Positions 38,099 through 43,932 of a stretch of 43,932 bases of DNA are shown piece after piece. The stretch is taken from IMG/VR virus record IMGVR_UViG_3300021594_000125, positions 1 through 43,932 of that record; one strand, given 5' to 3'. A program made the position numbers and the translations under genes. Under the pieces are notes generated by a model, which saw nothing but the letters and a program-made list of their open reading frames with translations, had not been told where the DNA came from and did not search any database. This DNA comes from a virus. Every line of letters begins with the position of its first letter. Position 1 is the stretch's first letter.

Positions 38099-40489
38099 AT
38101 GGCTATTGACAAAGCGCTTTACGAGGCTCCAATGGGTTTGCAAGCCCTAGAAACTGAGCCGCTTGAGATTGAAATTGAAAATCCAGATTCCGTTTCTATT
38201 GGAATGGACGGAATTGAAGTTGAAATTGAGCCTGGCCGCAAAGAAAAAACAGGAATTAAAGACTTTTCAGCCAATTTGGCTGAACACATGGACGAAACTG
38301 CGCTTCAATTGCTATCAGATGAGTTAATTGACAATTTTGATAACGATAAACGTTCGCGTAGAGACTGGGAACAGACGTACAAAACCGGTCTAGACCTGCT
38401 GGGACTCAAAATTGAGAACAGAACTGAGCCTTGGCCGGGGGCGTGCGGGGTGTACCACCCCATTTTGACTGAAGCCACAGTGCGGTTTCAGTCAGAAGCC
38501 ATCATGGAGACGTTTCCAACGCGTGGTCCGGTCAAAGCCAAGATCCTCGGTAAGGAAGATGATGCTGCTGAGAAGGCTGCAGAGCGTGTCAAAGACTATA
38601 TGAACTATGTGTTGACCGAGAAAATGGTCAACTACCGCACCGAGCATGAGCGGATGCTCTGGGCGCTGCCTCTAACAGGCTCGGCGTTTAAGAAAATCTA
38701 CTATGACCTGACGATTAAACGCCCAGAAGCCATATTTATTCCTGCTGAAGACTTTGTAGCGCCATTTACAGCGTCTGATCTTGAGTCATGTGAGCGCTTT
38801 ACGCACGTAATGCGTAAAGTTAAAAATGAAATTAAGAAAATGCAGGTGTCAGGGTTCTATAGAGACATAGAACTTGAAGATCCGCCTGAAGTTGTAACTG
38901 ATGACGTTAAAAAAGCAGAAGCCGAGGCTCAAGGCATCGACATTATTAAAGATGATCGGTACACGCTGCTTGAGATGAACGTCAATCTAGACTTAGAAGA
39001 CGATCCGTACCGTGCAGAGGGTGAAATTGAGATCCCATACGTTGTTACGGTGGACTACAACAGCGGTCAAGTGTTATCCATCTATCGTAACTGGAGCGAA
39101 GATGATGACACGTACAAACGGCGTATGCACTACGTCAAGTACGACTACGTTCCTGGGTTTGGGTTCTACGGTTATGGTCTGATCCACTTAATTGGTGGTC
39201 ATGCTAAGAGCGCAACCTCACTGCTTCGACAATTGATTGATGCTGGCACGCTGGCTAACCTGCCAGGTGGACTGAAAACCCGTGGTATGCGGATCAAGGG
39301 CGATGAAACACCAATTATGCCGGGTGAGTTTAGGGACGTGGACGTGCCTAGTGGCAAGATACAGGAGAACATTGCGTTCTTGCCATATAAAGAACCAAGT
39401 CAAACTCTTCTTTCGCTCTTCGATAAGATCGTAGAACAGGGCCGAGGGATGGCAGCGGTTGCTGATCTAAAGATTGGTGATGTAGACCAGAACACCCCAG
39501 TAGGCACTACGTTGGCGGTCCTTGAGCGGATGCTCAAGACCATGTCTGCGGTCCAGGCACGGATGCACTCCACACTCAAGAAAGAGTTTGGGCTGCTAAA
39601 AGCCATTATTGAGATAACTCCACCTGCGGCCTACGAGTACAACGTGGACCCAGACCGCATGATCAAGACTTCGGACTTTGATCGGGTGGACATTATTCCT
39701 GTATCAGACCCCAACGCCTCTACATTCTCACAGCGGATGTTGCAGTACCAGGCTGCACTACAACTTTCTCAACAAAAGCCTGAGTTGTATGACTTGCCTG
39801 AGTTGCACCGGGGCATGATCCGGCTAATTGGGTTTGAAAACGCTGACAAGATCGTGCCTAAGAAGGACGAGATACCGTACCGCGACCCCGTGTCTGAAAA
39901 TGCCATGGTGCTGCAGGGCAAGCCTGTCAAGGCGTTCCCTGAGCAGGACCACGAGGCCCACATCATGGTGCATACAAACGCTATGAAAGATCCCAAACTG
40001 CGTGCCTTGGTTGGTCAGTCTCCTAACGCACAGGCTATTGCTGCCGCCATGGAGGCTCATGTTGCGGAACATCTGGGTTATGCCTATCGCACTGAAGTTC
40101 AACGCGCCCTAGGTATTGAGATCCCGCCGCTTGGCGCGAAGATGGACCCGCTGATGGAGAACCAACTGTCTCGTCTGATGGCAGATGCGTCTCAGAAAGT
40201 GTTGCAGCAGAACCAGGCAGAGATGGCTCAGAAGGAAGCCATGGCCCAAGCACAAGATCCGCTTAATGAGATTCAGCGCCAAGAACTGCAGATCAAAGCC
40301 GCTGAAGTTGAACGCAAGACTAAGAAAGATATGTCTGATGCAGCGCTTCGGTCAGCCGAGGTTGCTATCAAACAGGAAGAGGCTGCTAACAAGAAGGCAG
40401 AGCAAGAACAAAAACTTGCATCTCAGGAAGTGTTGGAAGGATTCCGTGCAGCAGTCAACTTAAGAAAGGGGCCGTCACAACGTGGCTAA
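38099..40489 (+). CDS. Portal protein
   Basis: The 796-residue protein is in the place and size range of podovirus-type portals. It has an acidic N-terminus (EIEIENPDSVSIGMDGIEVE), then DWEQTYKTGLDLLGL and WPGACGVYHPILTEATVRFQ, a motif I associate with this portal group. It has a large mixed domain and a C-terminal helical, Gln/Lys-rich barrel (QEAMAQAQDP-like, then NEIQRQELQIKAAEVERKTK). Twelve copies form the DNA channel at one capsid vertex and bind terminase. AAGGAA precedes the ATG. It is flanked by terminase and capsid-assembly genes. Confidence 0.9.
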   Translation: MAIDKALYEAPMGLQALETEPLEIEIENPDSVSIGMDGIEVEIEPGRKEKTGIKDFSANLAEHMDETALQLLSDELIDNFDNDKRSRRDWEQTYKTGLDLLGLKIENRTEPWPGACGVYHPILTEATVRFQSEAIMETFPTRGPVKAKILGKEDDAAEKAAERVKDYMNYVLTEKMVNYRTEHERMLWALPLTGSAFKKIYYDLTIKRPEAIFIPAEDFVAPFTASDLESCERFTHVMRKVKNEIKKMQVSGFYRDIELEDPPEVVTDDVKKAEAEAQGIDIIKDDRYTLLEMNVNLDLEDDPYRAEGEIEIPYVVTVDYNSGQVLSIYRNWSEDDDTYKRRMHYVKYDYVPGFGFYGYGLIHLIGGHAKSATSLLRQLIDAGTLANLPGGLKTRGMRIKGDETPIMPGEFRDVDVPSGKIQENIAFLPYKEPSQTLLSLFDKIVEQGRGMAAVADLKIGDVDQNTPVGTTLAVLERMLKTMSAVQARMHSTLKKEFGLLKAIIEITPPAAYEYNVDPDRMIKTSDFDRVDIIPVSDPNASTFSQRMLQYQAALQLSQQKPELYDLPELHRGMIRLIGFENADKIVPKKDEIPYRDPVSENAMVLQGKPVKAFPEQDHEAHIMVHTNAMKDPKLRALVGQSPNAQAIAAAMEAHVAEHLGYAYRTEVQRALGIEIPPLGAKMDPLMENQLSRLMADASQKVLQQNQAEMAQKEAMAQAQDPLNEIQRQELQIKAAEVERKTKKDMSDAALRSAEVAIKQEEAANKKAEQEQKLASQEVLEGFRAAVNLRKGPSQRG

Positions 40490-40682
40490 GTCGTTTGAAG
40501 AATTATTTTTAGAAAAAGTAAAGGTGGAAGTAGAACGCTACACAGAAGATGTTGTCATGGGATCAGCCAACGATTACTCAGAGTATCGGGAAAAAGTTGG
40601 CTTCCTTCGCGGCATGATGAGTGCAGTTGGTATTTTTGAAGAAATCATTAATAGAGCAAGAAAGGAAAACTTAGATGATTAG
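40482..40682 (+). CDS. Small head-region protein with GTG start
   Basis: The 66-residue protein starts at GTG 40482, overlapping the portal stop, and runs eight bases into the co-chaperonin gene. It is helical and acidic (KSFEELFLEKVKVEVERYTE, then FLRGMMSAVGIFEEIINRAR). No family was recognised; similar small proteins follow portals in related phages. Confidence 0.6.
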   Translation: MAKSFEELFLEKVKVEVERYTEDVVMGSANDYSEYREKVGFLRGMMSAVGIFEEIINRARKENLDD

Positions 40683-41076
40683 AGGTGTTGGCGCGCCAAG
40701 CGTTGAAGCAACAAAAAACAAAGTCGAAGAAGCAAGAGCCGCACATACGCTGCCGGTTCCGCAGGGGTGGAAGATTTTGATTGCCATGCCGGTCTTGGAA
40801 GAAAAGACCTCAGGCGGCGGGATCATTCTGCCTAGCCAAACTAAGAACGCTGAAGAAGTTGCAGCAAACATTGGATACGTTGTATCCATGGGTCCAGATT
40901 GCTATACCGACATGAGCCGATATGCCAGCGGCCCGTGGTGCAAGTTAGGTGACTGGATCATCATGCGTTCTTATTCTGGCTCGCGCTTCACTATTGGTGG
41001 GCATGAGTTCCGCCTAATCAACGAAGACACGGTTGAGGCCGTGATTGAAGACCCATCAGGGTTTACCCGAGCATAA
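40675..41076 (+). CDS. GroES-like co-chaperonin
   Basis: The 133-residue protein has a Cpn10 pattern: LPVPQGWKILIAMPVLEEKT, then the mobile-loop segment SGGGIILPSQTKN with the hydrophobic tripeptide that contacts GroEL. It continues ANIGYVVSMGPDCYTD, KLGDWIIMRSYSGSRFTIGG and a closing DTVEAVIED. Host GroES is about 97 residues; here there is an extra N-terminal segment of about 25 residues. T4 gp31 is the known precedent for a phage co-chaperonin used in capsid folding. The position between portal and scaffold/capsid genes supports the same role with host GroEL. Confidence 0.85.
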   Translation: MIRGVGAPSVEATKNKVEEARAAHTLPVPQGWKILIAMPVLEEKTSGGGIILPSQTKNAEEVAANIGYVVSMGPDCYTDMSRYASGPWCKLGDWIIMRSYSGSRFTIGGHEFRLINEDTVEAVIEDPSGFTRA

Positions 41077-41086
41077 GGAGCAATAC

Positions 41087-42055
41087 ATGGCAACTAATAA
41101 GATGAAGGAAATGATCGAGGACGAGGGTAACGGCCTTGGCCCCGATGGGCTTCCTGAAGAGACGCAGATCCTAAAAAAATCTGCCGAGCCGGAAGAAAAG
41201 TTTGAGTTTGTGGTTGAGGGTGAAGAAAATGTTGCACCGCAAAAAAGAACCGCCCCCAAGGACGAACTAGAGCAATACAAAGAAGATAAAGACGATGAGT
41301 ACGCAAAACTCAAAAAAGAACTTGAGGAAGAGCGTGCCTATCGTCTTAGGGTGCAAGAAGAACAGGAAGAGGCTCTTCGGTACGCTCAAGCAGCGGCTGA
41401 AGAGAATAAGCGACTTAAGACTGTTCTTGACCAAGGCTCCACACTCTATACCGATACTGTCAAATCTAAATTAGACACTGAGTTGGTTTCTGCTCAGAAG
41501 GCTTATAAGGAAGCCTATGAGTCTGGAGATTCAGAGGGCATGGTCCAAGCCCAACTTAAGATGGCAGAGGTGGTTGCTGAAAAAAGAGAACTTTCTCGCA
41601 ATCCCCCTTTACAAAGGGCAGAAAGCGCTGTATATAGTCAACCTATACAGCAGCAAGTTGCTTCAAGTCCATCTGCACCAAAAGCTGACCCAAAAGCCGA
41701 AGCGTGGTATGAACGGAATAAAGGTTGGTTTGGACCAGATGATGAGATGACGGCAATTGCTTATGCTGTTGACAAAAAACTCATGCGAGAAGGCGTAGAC
41801 CCTCGCACGGACGAGTATTACAGGCGTATGGATGAACGTCTGCGTCAGTTATTCCCTGATCGGTTTGACGATGTAGAGCCGCCTCAACAACGTACTGTAA
41901 GACAGCAATCCACTGTGGTTGCTCCCGCTTCTAGAAGTACTTCCCCAAAGACCGTCAAGATCCCGCCCGGTGGCGCGGCTGTTGCACGTAAATTGGGTAT
42001 ACCTTTAGAAGAATACGCTAAACAATGGGCTGCTGTTAACGGAAGGAGTCAGTAA
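41087..42055 (+). CDS. Scaffolding-like coiled-coil protein
   Basis: AAGGAG precedes the ATG at 41087, giving 322 residues; the frame is open to 41045. The N-terminus is acidic, then a long coiled coil (KDDEYAKLKKELEEERAYRL and RVQEEQEEALRYAQAAAEEN, about 80-130). A Gln/Pro-rich linker and a C-terminal basic segment (SPKTVKIPPGGAAVARKLGI) follow. This charge layout and its place just before the capsid gene fit a scaffold that guides capsid assembly through its basic C-terminus. The call rests on position and composition, not on a motif. Confidence 0.75.
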   Translation: MATNKMKEMIEDEGNGLGPDGLPEETQILKKSAEPEEKFEFVVEGEENVAPQKRTAPKDELEQYKEDKDDEYAKLKKELEEERAYRLRVQEEQEEALRYAQAAAEENKRLKTVLDQGSTLYTDTVKSKLDTELVSAQKAYKEAYESGDSEGMVQAQLKMAEVVAEKRELSRNPPLQRAESAVYSQPIQQQVASSPSAPKADPKAEAWYERNKGWFGPDDEMTAIAYAVDKKLMREGVDPRTDEYYRRMDERLRQLFPDRFDDVEPPQQRTVRQQSTVVAPASRSTSPKTVKIPPGGAAVARKLGIPLEEYAKQWAAVNGRSQ

Positions 42056-42516
42056 TGGGTAATCAAAATCGTATGAGTCGTGAGTTGGAATCTCGTGAAA
42101 ATGATATTCGTGATCAACCATGGGAACCTCCATCTTCAATACCAACCCCCGATCCACAAGACGGGTATGCATTTCGTTGGGTACGTGTCTCAACGATGGG
42201 TCTAGACGATGCTAGGAATGTTTCTATGCGCCGTAGAGAAGGTTGGGAGCCTGTAAAGGCTGAAGACCACCCAGAACTGCTTCTAGATTTAGGCCTATAT
42301 GATGGTTCCGCCCCGAAGAATGGACTAGTGTTATTTGGTGGCCTAATGTTGTGCAAGAACCTCGAAGAAAAGGTCGAAAAGCGTAATGGTTATTACGAAA
42401 ATATGGCTGATCAGCAGATGAGGTCCGTGGACAACAACTTTATGAGAGAAAGTGACGTTCGTATGCCTTTGTTTAGCGACAAACGTGCGGAAGTTACTTT
42501 TGGACGTGGCAAATAA
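42055..42516 (+). CDS. Head-associated protein of unknown function
   Basis: The 153-residue protein overlaps the scaffold stop by one base (GGAAGGAG site upstream). It contains YAFRWVRVSTMGLDDARNVS and RRREGWEPVKAEDHPELLLD, a block I recall from unnamed proteins placed before major capsid genes in other phages. The C-terminus is charged. It may be a capsid-assembly or cement factor (inference). Confidence 0.65.
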   Translation: MGNQNRMSRELESRENDIRDQPWEPPSSIPTPDPQDGYAFRWVRVSTMGLDDARNVSMRRREGWEPVKAEDHPELLLDLGLYDGSAPKNGLVLFGGLMLCKNLEEKVEKRNGYYENMADQQMRSVDNNFMRESDVRMPLFSDKRAEVTFGRGK

Positions 42517-42527
42517 CTTTTTATGGC

Positions 42528-43142
42528 TTGAAGCCGATCAATTTGATCGGTGGTCAGGTATTTGCTGGTGCTACTCGTCAAATTGCCATTACCACTGGTT
42601 CCGTTAACTACAACACCGCAATTTACAACGGTGCTGTGGTTCAACTGGATACTAGCGGCTGCGTGATCAATTCGACGCTAGAGAACCAAGCAACTGCCTC
42701 CAGCATCCCCGGTGTTCTGGGCGTCTTTCTAGGATGCCGTTACACCAACCCCACAACTAAACAGCCCACCTATAGCCAATATTGGCCTGGGTTTGCCTCT
42801 GGCGTAACTGATGCATTTGCTTACATCAGTGATGATCCGGATGCGCTGTATCAAGTCGCTTCTGTCGGTGCAACTGCCGACACTACTGGTCTGGACATTA
42901 CTCCGGTACAACAGACCGCCCTTGGAACCAACGTAGTTCTGGTGTTGAATGCAGCAAATACTACTTATGGCAACGCCCAAACTGGTATTTACTACAACAA
43001 CGTTACTACTGCATTGCCGTTCCGTATCGTTGATCTGGTACCCGATACTTCCTATGTTTCATCTGGAAACATCGTATATCCAGAAGTGATCGTCAAATTT
43101 AACTTTGGCTATCACTCGTACTATCAAGCCGTTGGCAAATAA
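42528..43142 (+). CDS. Candidate head decoration/minor capsid protein
   Basis: The frame starts at TTG 42528, giving 204 residues. It is Gly/Ala/Thr-rich and strand-rich (RQIAITTGSVNYNTAIYNGA, then VVQLDTSGCVINS), ending IVYPEVIVKFNFGYHSYYQA. It lies directly before the major capsid gene, where head decoration proteins are common. An ATG at 42523 (ATGGCTTGAAG) is one base out of frame; with one more T it would read MALKPIN. So the start is either TTG without a ribosome site, or the sequence lacks a base. Confidence 0.65.
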   Translation: MKPINLIGGQVFAGATRQIAITTGSVNYNTAIYNGAVVQLDTSGCVINSTLENQATASSIPGVLGVFLGCRYTNPTTKQPTYSQYWPGFASGVTDAFAYISDDPDALYQVASVGATADTTGLDITPVQQTALGTNVVLVLNAANTTYGNAQTGIYYNNVTTALPFRIVDLVPDTSYVSSGNIVYPEVIVKFNFGYHSYYQAVGK

Positions 43143-43153
43143 GGAGCGAATAA

Positions 43154-43932
43154 ATGGCTATTTCACGCGCACAATTACTTAAAGAGTTGCTGCCCGGCCT
43201 AAACGCTCTGTTTGGCATGGAGTACAACCGCTATGGTGAAGAGCACAAAGAGGTCTTTGTAACTGAGACTTCTGAGCGTTCTTTCGAGGAAGAGGTCAAA
43301 CTGTCAGGCTTCTCAGCCGCTCCGGTTAAAAACGAGGGTTCGGCTATCGCTTATGACAACGCGCAGGAAGCATTTTCTGCTCGTTACAACCATGAGACGA
43401 TTGCTCTGGGCTTCTCGATTACTGAAGAGGCAATTGAGGACAACCTGTACGATAGCCTCTCGGCTCGGTATACCAAGGCCCTGGCTCGTGCCATGTCCTA
43501 TACCAAACAGGTTAAGGCTGCAAACATTCTGAACAATGGGTTTAGTTCATCCTACCCCGGTGGTGACGGTGTAGCGCTGTTTGCTACAAACCATCCGCTG
43601 GTGTCTGGTGGAGTTAACTCTAACGAGCCGTCTACTCCGGCTGACCTGAATGAGACTTCTCTGGAAGCCGCCGTTATTCAGATCGCTGCATGGACGGACG
43701 AGCGTGGCCTGCTGATTGCTGCAAAGCCGCGTAAACTGGTTGTTCCTCCTGCTCTGATGTTCGTTGCAACTCGTATTCTGGAGACTGAACTCCGGGTCGG
43801 TACGGCTGACAACGATATCAACGCTCTGAAGAACAATGGTTCTATCCCCGAGGGTTACACCGTTAACCACTTCTTGACGGATACGAATGCATGGTTCCTC
43901 ACGACAGACGTTCCCAATGGTCTGAAGCACTT
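43154..43932 (+). CDS. Major capsid protein, 3' truncated
   Basis: 259 codons are visible before the window ends; AAGGAG lies just before the ATG. Key parts are KELLPGLNALFGMEYNRYGE, VKLSGFSAAPVKNEG, RYNHETIALGFSITEEAIED, LSARYTKALARAMSYTKQVK and NILNNGFSSSYPGGDGVALF. This matches the common HK97-fold capsid proteins annotated in many tailed phages, sometimes grouped with Mu gpT. It forms the icosahedral shell, assembled on the scaffold with help of the GroES-like protein. Its end and the genes up to the tail-fibre-like gene lie outside the window. Confidence 0.92.
   Translation, partial: MAISRAQLLKELLPGLNALFGMEYNRYGEEHKEVFVTETSERSFEEEVKLSGFSAAPVKNEGSAIAYDNAQEAFSARYNHETIALGFSITEEAIEDNLYDSLSARYTKALARAMSYTKQVKAANILNNGFSSSYPGGDGVALFATNHPLVSGGVNSNEPSTPADLNETSLEAAVIQIAAWTDERGLLIAAKPRKLVVPPALMFVATRILETELRVGTADNDINALKNNGSIPEGYTVNHFLTDTNAWFLTTDVPNGLKH

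Overview
The window is part of the genome of a tailed double-stranded DNA bacteriophage (Caudoviricetes), most likely an uncultured aquatic one. It carries terminase subunits, a portal, a major capsid protein, a scaffold-like protein, a giant virion protein and a full replication set, densely packed with many 4-14 base gene overlaps. A long podovirus-like portal, a 2561-residue ejection-type virion protein and no visible tape-measure gene point to a short-tailed phage, although tail genes could lie outside the window. No integrase, CI-type repressor, rRNA, tRNA or CRISPR array was seen, so nothing argues for lysogeny. A Gammaproteobacterial or Betaproteobacterial host fits the Rap1a/Tai-like and DUF2591-like genes, but this is only an inference.

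The layout is two opposing transcription blocks. The rightward (+) late block starts at about 35.8 kb with terminase small and large subunits, a small basic protein, the portal, a GroES-like co-chaperonin, a coiled-coil scaffold candidate, two head-associated proteins and a major capsid gene that runs off the right end. It resumes at the left end with a tail-fibre-like gene already in progress, four mid-sized virion proteins or accessory genes and the giant gene (5460-13145). If the genome is circular or permuted, the two ends belong to one late operon with a missing piece between the capsid gene and the tail-fibre gene.

The leftward (-) early/middle block runs from about 35.65 kb down to 13.24 kb. 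In order of transcription it holds small early genes; a roughly 1.5 kb gene-poor control region (33136-34680); small regulators; a MoxR ATPase / VWA-metallopeptidase / DUF3150 trio; two large unknown proteins; VRR-NUC nuclease; DNA polymerase A; RecB-like nuclease; HNH protein; SNF2-type helicase; a coiled-coil protein; an SSB candidate; a HTH protein; a primase-polymerase/helicase fusion; an envelope cluster with a secreted Rap1a/Tai-like protein; and a methyltransferase plus glycosyltransferase. The two blocks converge on a strong leftward intrinsic terminator at 13.15 kb.

The most unusual content is non-coding. A dyad (GGAACTCGGTTCC) occurs nine times, eight of them exact, only between 22.6 and 35.4 kb, both between genes and inside them. 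An iteron-like field of fifteen GNACATT/AATGTNC words lies between a leftward terminator and a good leftward promoter, next to one consensus DnaA box. A 17-bp stem whose two imperfect pairs are G-U only on the minus strand looks like a structured leader RNA or attenuator. Several short genes not usually called (41, 56 and 57 residues, and a 13-codon micro-ORF) are supported by ribosome-binding sites, overlaps or shared leaders.
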